Part shown: positions 10,047 through 19,879 of the stretch, piece by piece | Numbering within the stretch: the first letter of the stretch is position 1 | How the letters are laid out: each line of letters starts with the position of its first letter | Source: Phosphoribacter sp037046615 | Lineage (GTDB): Bacteria > Actinomycetota > Actinomycetes > Actinomycetales > Dermatophilaceae | Assembly: GCA_037046615.1 (NCBI GenBank) | Contig: JBAOHD010000024.1 | Span: forward strand, 1 to 64,000 | Direction of reading: 5' to 3' | Length of the DNA: 64,000 nucleotides | Notes under the pieces: model-generated | What the model was told of the DNA's origin: nothing | The model's database searches: none | The model's input: only the letters and a program-made list of their open reading frames with translations | Program-made: the position numbers and the translations under genes

Positions 10047-10881
10047 GTGATCGCCCCCCGCGTCGTCGTCGCCGGCCTCGCGCGCGCCCTCGCTGCGCCG
10101 ACCGCCACCGCCGCGGTGCCGACGGCGCCCGCGCGCGTCTGGTACCGTGCCGAGCTCGCCTGTCCTAGGCGAGACGCTCCGTGCGAGCGGCGCGGGCGAC
10201 CAGCAGACGACCGCCGCCACGCGGCTCGCGCTCGTCCTGCGGAGCTGGCGCCCCGCATGCCGTTCACGCGCACCGTGCACGCCACGGCCGTGCGCCCGCG
10301 CCGCGGCGCCGCTGAGTCAGCGGCGCGCGCACGGCGGCTCGGCTACCGGGAGCAGCTCGCGTTCGCCGCGCCGCTCGCCGGCGCGTTCGGCGCGACGGGC
10401 GTCGTCGAGCTCGTCGAGACGCGCCGCGCGTACCGCCCGGGGGAGGGCGTGCCGTGCGCCACGCTCGTCAGCGACGGCGTCGCAGGGCCGAGGCCGCTCG
10501 AGTGGCATCGACCGGCCGCGGCGGCTTCGTCGGCTGGGGCCTCGCGCTCACGGGCGCGCGCCGCGCCGAGATGCGCGGCTCGCGCCTGGCGCGACGTGCC
10601 CCGCCCGCGTCGGCCGCGCGGGCATCGTCGACGTCGCAGGGACGCCGGTGCCGGCGGACGTGCTCGACGTGCCGGGCCTGCGCGTCCGGCGGGGCTGCCG
10701 CGCGGCGCCGCGCTGCGCGCCCGACGCCGCGCGGCTCGTCGTGGGGCGGCGCTTCGGACGGCCGCTCCGCTTCGTCTGGGACGGCCGCCAGCGGCGCGGC
10801 GTCCTCACCGTGCTCTCGCAGCACGTCCAGATCGCGCTCGTCCCGTGCGGCAGCGGGCGGCGACCTGGCCGCTGCGGCTGA
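10047..10881 (+). CDS. Putative GAF-domain protein, frameshifted
   Basis: GTG at 10047 lies six bases after a TAGGGT box, as in a leaderless transcript. Rejoined frames give GYREQLAFAAPLAGAFGATG followed by VVELVETRRAYRPGE, the usual beta-strand pair of a GAF domain. A second similar module appears later (RLVVGRRFGRPLRFVW, then GVLTVLSQHVQIALV, which recalls the closing helix of GAF domains). GAF domains bind cyclic nucleotides or other small ligands. No output domain is recognisable. Frameshifts prevent a firm end; the stop at 10881 is chosen. The assignment is by motif resemblance only. Confidence 0.35.
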
Positions 10882-10908
10882 GCCGAGCTCGCGCACGGGG
10901 GCGTGGGC

Positions 10909-11304
10909 TCACGCGCCGTCGCGGGCGCGCAGCGCGCCGTCGAGCGGCGCGAGGCTCTCGCGTCGTCCGCGTCGTCGAACGCGTCGGTGCGCTCCTGGCC
11001 GCCGAGCGACGAGGACGAGCGCGGTAGCTCGTAGCAGTCGGCGCAGCCCGTCTCGCCCGACGGCGGCGCGGGCAGGGGATCGGGCACGAGCCCGGCGAGC
11101 TCCGCGAGACCGGCCTCGTCCGAGACCGACCACCGTGCGGGCAGGCTGGCCCGTGAAGCCGCCCGACCACGTCAGCGACGCGCGCTCGAGCGGCGCGGCG
11201 ACGAGCGTGGTGCCGGTCGAGGAGCCGGTGCCGACGTCGCTCGTGGCGACCCCGCCGAAGCCGAGGAAGGCGAGGAGCGCTGCGAGGATCGCGATCATGG
11301 ACAT
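10909..11304 (-). CDS. Small exported hypothetical protein, emfourin-like, frameshifted
   Basis: Minus-strand ATG at 11304 starts MSMIAILAALLAFLGFGGVA, a signal peptide or membrane anchor. The body reads LVAAPLERASLTWSGGFTGQ, then a frameshift near 11125, then EAGLAELAGLVPDPLP, CADCYELP and QERTDAFDDAD; it ends LDGALRARDGA. The Ser-Gly-Gly-Phe motif followed by leucine-rich and acidic segments recalls the small emfourin-type protease inhibitor fold seen in actinobacterial proteins. That resemblance is weak. It is convergent with the GAF gene and divergent from glnA. Confidence 0.4.
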   Translation of the reverse strand: MSMIAILAALLAFLGFGGVATSDVGTGSSTGTTLVAAPLERASLTWSGGFTGQPARTVVGLGRGRSRGARRARARSPARAAVGRDGLRRLLRATALVLVARRPGAHRRVRRRGRRESLAPLDGALRARDGA

Positions 11305-11358
11305 CGGACGCACTGTAGCCCGCGGGGGTTCCCGCGTCGCGGCCGAGGGGTCGCCTGC

Positions 11359-11364
11359 TACGCT
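11359..11364 (+). promoter_or_regulatory. Promoter -10 box (TACGCT) for glnA
   Basis: TACGCT matches the actinobacterial TANNNT consensus and lies about 100 bases before the glnA start. No clear -35 element is visible. The region between also separates glnA from the divergent small exported protein gene. Confidence 0.4.
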
Positions 11365-11462
11365 GTCGCGCGCTGGCAGTGCTGCTGGCACGACGCGATG
11401 CGGCGTCCCCGTCCGGGGAGTCGTGCGCCCTCCCGAGGGGGACGCAGGACAAGGAGGACGGC

Positions 11463-12799
11463 GTGGACAAGCGCGACTTGATCGAGAAGTGCCGCGAGCA
11501 CAACGTGCGCTTCGTGCGGCTCCAGTTCACCGAGCTCTACGGGCACATGAAGAACGTCTCGATCCCGGTCGAGGAGCTCGAGAAGGCGCTGGACAACGAG
11601 CTCATGTTCGACGGCTCGTCGATCCGCGGCTACAAGCGGATCGAGCAGTCGGACATGTACTTCCGCCCCGATCCGGACACCTTCACGATCCTGCCGTGGC
11701 GCCACCGCGCCTCGGGCGCCGTCGCCCGCCTCATCTGCGACGTCGCCGACCCCGACGGCACGCCGTTCGCGGGCGACCCGCGCGTCGCGCTCAAGAAGGT
11801 CGTCGCGCAGGCGGCCGAGCTCGGCTACACAGATGGGCGTCGGCCCGGAGGCGGAGTTCTTCCTCTTCAAGCGCGACGCGCTCGGGCGCCCCGACGGTGG
11901 ACACGCACGACAAGGCCGGCTACTTCGACGTGGCGCCGTCCGACCTCGGCGAGAACACGCGGCGCGACATCGAGGACACGCTGCACGAGATGGGCTTCGC
12001 GCTCGAGGCATCGCACCACGAGGTCGCGATCGGCCAGCACGAGATCGACTTCCGGCACGCCGAGCCCGATCACGACTGCGCCGACAACCTCGTCACGTTC
12101 CGCTGGGTCGTGCGCGTGATCGCAGCCGAGCACGGCATGCACGCGACGTTCATGCCGAAGCCGATCTTCGGCGAGAACGGCTCGGGCATGCACGTCAACC
12201 AGTCGCTCGCGACGGGACGGCGAGAACGCGTTCTACGACCCGAGCGGCGAGCTCGAGCTGTCCGGCCCGGCGTACGGCTACATCGCCGGCCTGCTCGACG
12301 CACGTGAAGGCGATCACCGGCGATCGCGAACCCGACCGTCAACTCGTACAAGCGGCTCGTGCCGGGCTACGAGGCGCCGGTCTACATCGCGTGGTCGCCG
12401 CGGCAACCGCTCCGCCGCGATCCGCATCCCGGCGAAGCGCGGCCGCTCGACCCGCGTCGAGCTGCGCACCCCGGACCCGACGGCGAACCCGTACCTCGCC
12501 TTCGCGGTCATGCTCGCGGCCGGCCTCGACGGCATCAAGAACGGCCTCACGCCGCCGGCGCCGGTCAACAAGAACATCTACCACCTCTCCGGACGAGGAG
12601 CAGCAGGAGCTCGGCATCGACTCCCTGCCGCACAACCTCGAGGATGCGCTCGACGCGCTCGAGGCGGACGAGGTGATCCGCGACGCCCTCGGCGAGCACA
12701 TCTTCGAGGCGTTCCTCGCCGAGAAGCGCGCGGAGTGGAACGACTACCGCAGCGACCGTGCACCAGTGGGAGCTCGACCGCTACATGGAGTCGTTCTAG
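11463..12799 (+). CDS. glnA: Type I glutamine synthetase, frameshifted
   Basis: GTG at 11463 follows AAGGAGG at about 11451. Rejoined frames give about 440 residues: RFVRLQFTELYGHMKNVSIP, ELMFDGSSIRGYKRIEQSDM, the metal site GPEAEFFLF, FMPKPIFGENGSGMHVNQS, and NPYLAFAVMLAAGLDGIKNG. The KNIYHLS segment replaces the adenylylation loop of the GSI-beta type, so this is probably GSI-alpha, regulated by feedback rather than adenylylation. It condenses ammonia with glutamate using ATP. About ten single-base insertions break it, for example near 11831, 11900, 12215, 12300, 12320 and 12400. Confidence 0.88.
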
Positions 12800-12911
12800 C
12801 GTCTCCGTCGACGGGCTCCGGGCGCGAGGGCGCGATCGGCCTCGCCGGGGGCGGCCGCCCGGCCGCCCCGCGGCGCCTCCCGGCCCGGGCCCGCCGCTAC
12901 GGTGGCGCGCC

Positions 12912-13699
12912 ATGCGCGCGCTGATCGTCCTCAGCGCATCCCGGAGCCGCGCTCGTTCAACGGGCGCCTCGCCGCGCGCCGCGGCGGACGAGCTCGCGGC
13001 GGCGCGGCTACGAGGTCGACCTCGACGACCTCCACGCGGAGGGCTTCGACCCGGTCGAGGCCGCCCCGCTTCTTCCCGGGGCGCGCCCCGGGGCCGTTCG
13101 ACCCGCAGGCCGAGCAGCGGCGGGCGCACTGGGAGGCGGGGACGACGGCGCCGGACGTGGCGCGGGAGCTCGAGCGCCTGCGCGCGGCCGACCTCGTCGT
13201 CTTCCAGTTCCCGATGTGGTGGCACGCCCAGCCCGGGATGCTCAAGGGCTGGCTCGACCGGGTGCTCGCCTACGGCGGCGCTCTTCACGGGCAGCGGAGC
13301 GCTACGACCGCGGGATGCTGCGCGGGCGGCGCGCGCTCCTCTCCGTGACGGCGGGCGCGCCCGAGAGCGACGTTCCTGCACGACGGCAGGAGCGGCGAGC
13401 TCGACCTCCTGCTCTGGCCGATGGCGTACTCGCTCTTCTACGTCGGGCTCGACGTGCTGCCGCACCAGGTCGCGTACGAGATCTCCGGGTGCGATCAGCC
13501 TACGGGGAGGCGGACGGCACGGCGCGCCGCGACCGCTACGAGGCCGGCGCTGCGCGCGCGCCTGCGCAGCGCGGCGACCGATCCCGTGCTGCCGTTCAAC
13601 GGCTGGGGCGACCTCGGGCCGGACGGGCGCCTGCGCCCCGGCGTGCGCGGGACGAGCGCGTTCGTGCGCGACGACCCGGCCCGCATCCCCGGCCGCTGA
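12912..13699 (+). CDS. NAD(P)H-dependent quinone oxidoreductase, flavodoxin-like fold, frameshifted
   Basis: ATG at 12912 follows a TACGGT box by eight bases. Rejoined frames give about 255 residues: MRALIVL then PEPRSFNGRLA (FMN phosphate loop), YEVDLDDLHAEGFDP, DLVVFQFPMWWHAQPGMLKG (the WW-containing motif of the KefF/YwrO/MdaB group), LLSVTAGAPES and a long C-terminal extension. Members reduce quinones or nitro compounds with FMN. Insertions near 12945, 13010, 13065, 13282, 13372 and 13495 break the frame. Confidence 0.75.
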
Positions 13700-13805
13700 C
13701 CGGAGCCGGCGCTCGGGGCCGCTGCTACGCTCCCGTCCAGACCGGGCCCCCGGCCGCGTGCTCGTGCGCGCAGCGCTGGTACCCAGGTGACGACCAGGAG
13801 GTCAC

Positions 13806-14076
13806 ATGGCGCTCACGGGCGAGAAGAAGCGCGAGATCATCGAGAAGCACGGCAAGGGCCCGGAGGACACGGGCTCGCCGGAGGTGCAGGTGGCGCTCCT
13901 CACGCTTCCGCATCAACGAGCTCACCGAGCACATGCGGGCGCACAAGCACGACCACCACTCGCGGCGCGGGCTGCTCATGCTCGTCGGCCGGCGCCGGCG
14001 GCTGCTGCAGTACCTGCAGCGCGAGGACGTCGAGCGCTACCGCGCGCTGATCAAGGAGCTCGGCCTCCGGCGCTGA
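13806..14076 (+). CDS. rpsO: 30S ribosomal protein S15, one frameshift
   Basis: ATG at 13806 follows AGGAGGT. The restored 89-residue protein is normal length for S15: EKKREIIEKHGKGPEDTGSP, EVQVALLT, then after one inserted T near 13905, RINELTEHMRAHKHDHHSRR and LLQYLQREDVERYRALIKEL. S15 binds the 16S rRNA central domain. It is followed by pnp, the classical rpsO-pnp pair. TACGCT at about 13724 is a likely -10 box. Confidence 0.92.
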
Positions 14077-14196
14077 GACCTCCCCGTACGGGGATGACGA
14101 AGACCTGAGCGAGCCCGGCGCGACGTGCGCCGGGACCGCACGAACGCGGATGTCCGGGCGGTTGGTGCGCGCGGACGAGAAGGGACGTAGGACCAC
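14077..14196 (+). promoter_or_regulatory. rpsO-pnp leader with two hairpins
   Basis: This 120-base gap holds a 12-base palindrome CCCCGTACGGGG (14080-14091) and an eight-pair hairpin CCCGGCGC/GCGCCGGG with a five-base loop (14114-14134). In E. coli a hairpin in the pnp leader is cut by RNase III and lets PNPase autoregulate; an equivalent role here is inference. GAAGGGACG near 14180 may serve as the ribosome binding site. Confidence 0.4.
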
Positions 14197-16784
14197 ATGA
14201 CAGGTACGACCGTGGCCGGCGAGATCACCGTCGAGGTGGAGGTCGGCGCGGGACGCGTCACGCTCTCCTGCCGGGCGCCTCGCCAAGCAGGCCGACGGCG
14301 CGGTGCTGGCGCGGAGCGGGCGACACCGTCGTCCTCGCGACGGCCGTCGGGCCGGCACGGAGGCGCGCGAGGGGACCGGACTTCTTCCCGCTGACGGTCG
14401 ACATCGAGGAGAAGATGTACGCCGCGGGCAAGATCCCCGGCGGCTTCTTCAAGCGCGAGGGCAAGGCGTCCGAGAAGGCGACCCTGAACGCGCGGATGAT
14501 CGACCGCCCGATCCGGCCGCTCTGGCCGAAGGGCTTCCGGAACGAGATCCAGGTGATCGGGACCGTGCTGTCGGCCGACATGGTCAACGCGCACGACATC
14601 CTCTGCGATCAACGGCGCCTCCGCGGCGCTCGACGATCTCCTCGCTGCCGTTCCTCGGCCCGGTCGGCGCCGTGCGCATCGCGACTGCTCGACGGCGAGC
14701 TCGTCGTCAACCCGGCGCTGCGAGGAGCATGAGGATCTCCGACCTCGACCTGATCGTCGTGCGGCACGCAGGACGCGATCACGATGGTCGAGGCCGGCGC
14801 GCGACGAGGTGCCGGAGGAGCACGCTGCTCGAGGCGCTCGCGCTCGCGCACGCCGAGATCCGACGCTCTGCGACGCGCAGCATCGACCTGGCGCGCCAGG
14901 CCGGCAAGCCGAAGTGGGTCGACGCCGGCGGTGAACGCCGAGATGGCGTCGACGCACGGCGACCGCATCGACGGCGCTCGTCGCCGAGCGCGGCCTCGCC
15001 GGGCGTGGCCGCCGGCGGTCGCCGAGGCGATCGCCGCCGAGCTGCCGCCGCGATCGCGACGGACGTCGGCCGAGGCCGACGATGGTGCGCGCGCACGCAG
15101 GTCGCGCTGGGCCGCTCGCAGTTCCTCGCCGACGAGCGCCGCGCCGCGGCCGTCAAGGCCGTCGTCGCAGACGCAGTTCGGCGACGCGATCCGCGGCGCT
15201 CTCGGACGCCGAGCAGGACTCGAAGGAGCTGAAGTCGCGCGAAGCGCGACGCGCTGGTCGAGACAGATCCTCGCGACGATCCGCGCTGCCGTTCCCGGGC
15301 GGCGCGCGCGGACGGCGGCATCGACGCCGCCACGCGCACGGCGCGATCAAGAAGGCGGTCGACGTCGGTCTACAAGGACCATCGTCCGCACGAAGATCGC
15401 GGTCGAGAAGCGCCGCCCCGACGGCCGCTGCGCGAGACGGAGATCCGCCCGATCTGGTGCGAGGTCGGCGGCGATCGCCGCGCACGCACGGCTCGGCGGT
15501 CTTCACGCGCGGCCAGACGCAGGTGCTGACGGTCGTGCACGCTCGGCACGACCGACGGAGGAGCAGCGCCTCGACGACCTGTCGCTCGAGACCGCGCAAG
15601 CGCTACATCCACCACTACAACTTCCCGCCCTTCTCGCGTGGGCGAGGCGCGGCTGCATGCGCGGCCCGAAGCCGCCGCGACATCGGCCACGGCGCGCTCG
15701 CCGAGCGCGCGCTGCTGCGCGGTGATCCCGTCGACGCCGAGGACTTCCCGTACACGATCCGCGCTCGTCTCCGAGATCGCTCGAGTCGAACGGCTCGTCC
15801 TCGATGGCCTCGCGTCTGCGGCTCGACCCTGGCGCTGATGGACGCCGGCGTGCCGATCACGGCGCCCGTCGCCGGCATCGCGATGGGCCTCGATCAAGGA
15901 GGGCGACTCGACTACGTCGATCCTCACCGACATCCAGGGCGCCGAGGACCACCTCGGCGACATGGACTTCAAGGTCGCCGGCACCGCCGAGGGCGTCACC
16001 GCCCTCCAGATGGACATCAAGATCACGCGGCGTCACGCAGGAGATCATGCGGGACGCGCTCGCGCAGGCGCCGCGACGCGCGCGTCAGCATCCTCGGCAC
16101 CATGGCCGAGACGATCGCCGAGCCGCGGGCCGAGCTCGCCGGCGCCACGCGCCGCGCGTGCTCGACGAGTCAAGATCAACGCCGGAGCAGATCGGCCTGC
16201 TGATCGGCAAGGGCGGCGAGACGATCCGCGGCGCTCGAGGAGGAGTACGACGTCCAGATCGACATCGAGGAGGACGGCACCGATCCGCGTCTACGCCGCG
16301 TCGGGCGACGGCGCCGACGCGCTGCATCAGGAGCACATCGACGCAGATGATGAACGCCCCGTGCAGGCCGGGCGACGTCGTACACGCGAGAAGCGCGTCG
16401 TGAAGATCGACCGACTTCGGCGCCTTCGTCGAGCTGCAGCAAGGGCACGGACGGCGCTGCTCCACGTCTCCGACGTGATCGCCCCGGCCGCGTCGCGCAT
16501 CCAGTCGACGGACCAGGTGCTCGACCGGAACGACGTCGTCTCGACGTCGAGGTGCAGTCGAGGTCGACCAGGACCGCGGCCGCATCGCGCTCAAGCTGAT
16601 CGCGAAGCACGAGGACGGCGTCGAGATCACGCCGGAGGCGCTCGGCGAGCGCTACGTCGAGGCCCATCCCGACGCCGCCCGCGGCGGCCGCCCCGACGGC
16701 GACCGCCCCGACCGCGGCCCGCGCGAGGGCGGCGACGGCGGCGGCCGGCGCAGGCGGGGCCCGCGCCCCGGCGGCGACCGCTGA
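14197..16784 (+). CDS. pnp: Polyribonucleotide nucleotidyltransferase (PNPase), heavily frameshifted
   Basis: ATG at 14197. Rejoined frames cover the complete enzyme: first RNase PH domain (EKMYAAGKIPGGFFKREGK, RMIDRPIRPLWPKGF), an all-alpha linker, a second RNase PH domain (RTHGSAVFTRGQTQVLT, RYIHHYNFPPFS, SMASVCGSTLALMDAGVPI), a KH domain (IGLLIGKGGETIRG) and an S1 domain (GKVVKITDFGAFVELQKGTD, then HVSDV). It ends in a Gly/Arg/Asp-rich tail. It degrades RNA 3' to 5' using phosphate. About thirty +1 breaks make it the most damaged gene in the window; the 14400-14600 stretch is clean. Confidence 0.9.
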
Positions 16785-16815
16785 GCCGCTCGTCGTCTCG
16801 AGCGAGGCGAAGGAG

Positions 16816-16843
16816 CGAGGGCCGGGGGAGACCCCGGCCCTCG
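16816..16843 (+). terminator. Hairpin terminator after pnp
   Basis: A perfect 12-pair stem CGAGGGCCGGGG/CCCCGGCCCTCG closes a GAGA tetraloop, 32 bases after the pnp stop. There is no T-tract, as is usual for high-GC actinobacterial terminators. Confidence 0.75.
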
Positions 16844-16887
16844 CGCGTTCCAGGCGTCGCGTGCCGCGTGGAGTACACTCGCGGGCC

Positions 16888-17075
16888 GTGGCAGACGACC
16901 CGCGCGCGGCGCCGATCGGCGTGTTCGACTCCGGCGTCGGCGGGCTCTCGGTGCTGCGCGAGCTGCGCCGGCTCCTGCCGCACGAGGACGTCGTCTACGT
17001 CGCCGACCACGCCTACGTGCCGTACGGGCGGCGCGACGCCAACGAGATCGTCGCGCGCAGCGAGGCGATCGCGGC
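16888..17075 (+). CDS. murI: Glutamate racemase, N-terminal fragment cut by the first contig join
   Basis: GTG at 16888 lies eight bases after TACACT, which suggests a leaderless start. The residues PIGVFDSGVGGLSVLREL and VVYVADHAYVPYGRR are diagnostic of MurI, which makes D-glutamate for peptidoglycan. About 62 residues are present; the reading then runs into an unrelated transporter at about 17,075. The catalytic cysteine region is therefore missing. The break coincides with a change in composition and motif content. Confidence 0.85.
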
Positions 17076-17085
17076 GTCGTCGCCG
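17070..17085. other. Probable assembly join between two genomes
   Basis: Upstream bases code for MurI in one frame; downstream bases code for the middle of an AI-2E transporter in another frame, and neither gene is complete. The GTATGCCG motif occurs only after this point and insertion-type frameshifts become rare. The crossover lies within the GC repeat at 17071-17080. Confidence 0.75.
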
Positions 17086-18056
17086 TGCTCCTGGCCGCCC
17101 TCCTCGACCCGATCAAGCAGGTACTGCGCCGCCGGCTCAAGCCCGCAGCCGCGGCGGGAGTGACGGTCGTGGCGACCATTGCTGCCATCTCGCTGCTGCT
17201 GTTCCTCATCGGGAGTCAGATCACGGGCGGTTTCTCGGAGATGGCCGGGCAGGTGGGCCAGGGCCTCGATCAGATCCGAGCGTGGGTCCGCACCACCTTC
17301 AAGATCACCGACAGCGAGTTCGCCCGCTACCTCGACGAGGCCAAGGCCGCGCTGTCATCGAGCGATGGGCTGCGTGGGTCGCTGACCAAGGCCGGCCTCG
17401 GCGCGACCCACGTCATCGCCGGCACATTCATCAGCCTCTTCGCCCTGTTCTTCTTCCTCTACGAGGGCGACCGCATCTGGGGCTGGGTCGTGCGGCTCTT
17501 CCCGCGCGACGCTCGGGCCAAGGTCGCCTCATCAGGTGAGGTGGCGTGGCGGCAGCTCACGGCTTTCACCCGCGCCACGCTCCTCGTGGCTCTCGTGGAC
17601 GCCGCTGGCATCACCATCGTCGCGCTCGTGCTCCGGGTGCCCTTTGCGCTGGCCATCGGTGCGCTCGTCTTCCTCGGGGCGTTCATCCCCATCGTCGGCG
17701 CGCTCATGAGCGGGCTGGTGGCCGTCCTCATCGCTCTCGTCGCCCACGGCCCCGTCGTCGCGTTGCTCATGTTGGCCGGCGTCATCGCGGTGCAACAGCT
17801 CGAATCCCACGTGCTCCAGCCCTTCCTGCTGGGCCGGGCCGTCGCCGTCCATCCCCTGGCGGTGATCCTTGTGATCGCCGCCGGAGTGGTCGTGGCCGGC
17901 ATCGTCGGAGCGCTCGTGGCGGTGCCGATCGCCGCCGTCCTCAACGGAGTGGGCAAACACCTGGCCGGCCATGATGCGCCGGCCCTGCCAGCAGCACCGC
18001 ACCCTCCCGCCTCGTCGGATCCGGGCGAGTCAGGTCCAGCGGCCGCAGCGACCTAG
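17076..18056 (+). CDS. AI-2E family transporter, N-terminus missing
   Basis: The readable frame begins at the join with VVAVLLAALLDPIKQVLRRR and runs to a stop at 18056 (about 326 residues). The family is usually about 350-400 residues, so roughly 40-60 N-terminal residues are lost. Several hydrophobic helices are visible (VTVVATIAAISLLLFLIGSQ, FISLFALFFFLYEGD, FALAIGALVFLGAFIPIVGA, LAVILVIAAGVVVAGIVGAL). The GAFIPIVGA and LHPLAV-like segments are characteristic of this PerM/YdiK superfamily. The substrate is unknown; members have been linked to export of AI-2 or Na+. It is followed by an Ala/Pro-rich tail. Confidence 0.75.
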   Translation, partial: VVAVLLAALLDPIKQVLRRRLKPAAAAGVTVVATIAAISLLLFLIGSQITGGFSEMAGQVGQGLDQIRAWVRTTFKITDSEFARYLDEAKAALSSSDGLRGSLTKAGLGATHVIAGTFISLFALFFFLYEGDRIWGWVVRLFPRDARAKVASSGEVAWRQLTAFTRATLLVALVDAAGITIVALVLRVPFALAIGALVFLGAFIPIVGALMSGLVAVLIALVAHGPVVALLMLAGVIAVQQLESHVLQPFLLGRAVAVHPLAVILVIAAGVVVAGIVGALVAVPIAAVLNGVGKHLAGHDAPALPAAPHPPASSDPGESGPAAAAT

Positions 18057-18115
18057 CATTCGCTCGGGCGGGCCGTGGCTTCGGCTGTGCTCTGTGGCGA
18101 TCCAGCGCAGTGACG

Positions 18116-19177
18116 TCAGTCGCCGACAGCCCGCGGGACGGCCATTTCGAGCGACGAGTCCTCGCCATCGCACGCACCCGCCTCGGAGCCGGCCGCGTGC
18201 GGCGGTGCAACGGGGGGCAGCGCAGGTGCCTTGTCCTTGAGCGTGTAGGTGGGGGGCGGCACGGCGACGGGGCTCCACGGCATACCGAGGCCGGGGTGCG
18301 AGATCTCGACGGTGGCGGGGTCGACGCCGAAGTCCGCGAAGGCGACCACCGCAGGACGCACGGGAGCGATGGCCGGCGCCGTCGGGGCGACCCGCTCATG
18401 CTCGTCGGGCACCCCCTGCGTGTCGGGCATCTCTGGGGCCTCGATGGCGACCGACTCCACGGCCGCCGCGGAGGAAGTCTCCGAGGGCGCGGCGGCAGGC
18501 GCGGGCCGGGGCGAGCGGGTGGCTGGCCGAGCCGCGGCGATCTGGTCAGCTCGGCCCGGAGCTGACGCGGTGCGCGCGCGTGCCAACTGCGCTCCGGTAT
18601 GCCGTGACGTGCGCTCGCGGACGGCTGCCATCCGCAGTGCACCGACGGCAAGCACGAGCGCGAGCACAGGCACGACGGGCAGCCACCGCGCGATGACATC
18701 CGTGAACGCGAGGACACCGACGACGGGAAGGGCCAGCATCGCGAGCCCACCGAGCAGTGCCCAGGCGCGGCGGATCACCATGGTGCGCCGCGGCACGGGG
18801 CGCCTGCTCGCACGACGGGCTGGTCGAGGACGGGTGTCCAGGGGAGCGTTCGTGCGGGTGACCCCGGCCAGGCTGTCGGGTGGGGTGACCGTCGCGCGCT
18901 GGCTTGAGCGGGCGATCAAGGGCGATGCCGGAGCGCTGGTGGCCGGCGGTGAGGAGACCTTCGCGTGATGCCCTTCGGCGGCCTCCCGCACGGCGAGGCT
19001 GGGCCGCGGGGTGGGCGCGGCGATCACAGGACGACGGTCGAGCACTCGCATCGCGTCGCTGAATCGGTCGAGCGACCGGGCGGTGGCGAGGTCTTCTCTG
19101 CGGCGCACCCAATGCTGCACGAGGAAGGCAGCCCAGATGCCGATGACGGCGACAAAAATCAAGGACGAGGGCTGCAC
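18116..19177 (-). CDS. SepX/GlpR-like divisome membrane protein
   Basis: 353 residues. The N-terminus SSLIFVAVIGIWAAFLVQHW forms a membrane helix followed by VRRREDLATARSLDRFSDAM, the signature of actinobacterial SepX/GlpR. Two further membrane helices (LLGGLAMLALPVVGVLAFTD and WLPVVPVLALVLAVGALRMA) lie near residues 140-185. The rest is a long Ala/Pro-rich linker and a conserved-looking tail (DFGVDPATVEISHPGLGMPW). In Corynebacterium GlpR is the membrane receptor of the gephyrin-like Glp; in Streptomyces SepX is a divisome component. Here it closes the same minus-strand cluster as the Glp/MoeA gene. The assignment is by family resemblance and synteny. Confidence 0.7.
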   Translation of the reverse strand: MQPSSLIFVAVIGIWAAFLVQHWVRRREDLATARSLDRFSDAMRVLDRRPVIAAPTPRPSLAVREAAEGHHAKVSSPPATSAPASPLIARSSQRATVTPPDSLAGVTRTNAPLDTRPRPARRASRRPVPRRTMVIRRAWALLGGLAMLALPVVGVLAFTDVIARWLPVVPVLALVLAVGALRMAAVRERTSRHTGAQLARARTASAPGRADQIAAARPATRSPRPAPAAAPSETSSAAAVESVAIEAPEMPDTQGVPDEHERVAPTAPAIAPVRPAVVAFADFGVDPATVEISHPGLGMPWSPVAVPPPTYTLKDKAPALPPVAPPHAAGSEAGACDGEDSSLEMAVPRAVGD

Positions 19178-19202
19178 CGCTCCACGGTATGGAGGCAGGC
19201 GC

Positions 19203-19879
19203 CTAGGCGGTCGGACCTCGGTCGGTGTGTCGCGGATGAGGCTGGTGTGACGGTTGGGATTCGTCCCATCGAGTGATCGTGCGGCGGCCGTCGCAGTCCT
19301 CTGTCGTCAGAGCAAAGGTGCGGTGATCACACCATCGGCCCTCGATGTGCATATACCGCTGCCGGACTCCTTCGTCCCTCATCCGCAGGTGCGCGACAAC
19401 CGCGAGGGAAGCCTCGTTTTCGGGCCGCACGTTGACCTCGACCCGGTGCAAACCCATCGGCCCGAAGGCATAGTCACACAGCTCGGCCAGTGCCCGCGTC
19501 GTCACGCCCTGCCCGGCGAACCGCGGACCGACCCAATAGCCCGCCGCCGGCTGACAGCAGCAGATCCCCGGGTGATCCCGAAGAGATGGACCTGACCGGC
19601 AAGGTGTCCGTCCACCTGGATCGCAAAGGGCAAGGTCGTGCCCGACCTCGCCTCATCGTTCATCGCCCGGACATACCCCGCGAAACCCACCCGGTTGCCG
19701 ACCCCATCAGGGGGCGTCGGCTCCCACCGGGCGAGGTAGTCCAGGCTCTCGCGGCGCAGGGCCTCCCACCCGCCCCGGTCGCGCCGGCCGAGCGGTCGCA
19801 GGACGATCCCCGGCGCACGGCCGTCGCTCACGACGAGGCTCACCGGCCATCGGTGCCCCACGTCAGCCAGCCTGATCAT
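19203..19879 (-). CDS. RimJ/RimL-type GNAT acetyltransferase, one frameshift
   Basis: ATG at 19879 overlaps the end of mog. The N-terminal part reads IVLRPLGRRDRGGWEALRRE, WEPTPP and LPFAIQVDGHLAGQVHLFGI. After a frameshift near 19540 the C-terminal part reads VTTRALAELCDYAFGPMGLH and VEVNVRPENEASLAVVAHL. These are the acetyl-CoA-binding and C-terminal elements of RimJ/RimL enzymes that acetylate protein N-termini. This frameshift is +2 or -1, unlike the simple +1 pattern elsewhere. A rimJ gene between glp and glpR is a known actinobacterial arrangement. Confidence 0.75.

Noticed and set aside
7665..10280. An 871-residue minus-strand frame
   Set aside because: Pure Arg/Ala/Gly/Pro low-complexity translation of very GC-rich DNA, running across a tRNA gene and opposite better supported genes.
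10454..12307. A 617-residue plus-strand frame ending in glutamine synthetase sequence
   Set aside because: Only its last part is glnA in one of several shifted frames; the rest is out-of-frame translation.
197..17075. Programmed +1 frameshifting or recoding as the cause of the broken genes
   Set aside because: The breaks occur many times per gene, in housekeeping genes such as rpsO and pnp, without a constant slippery site or stop codon.
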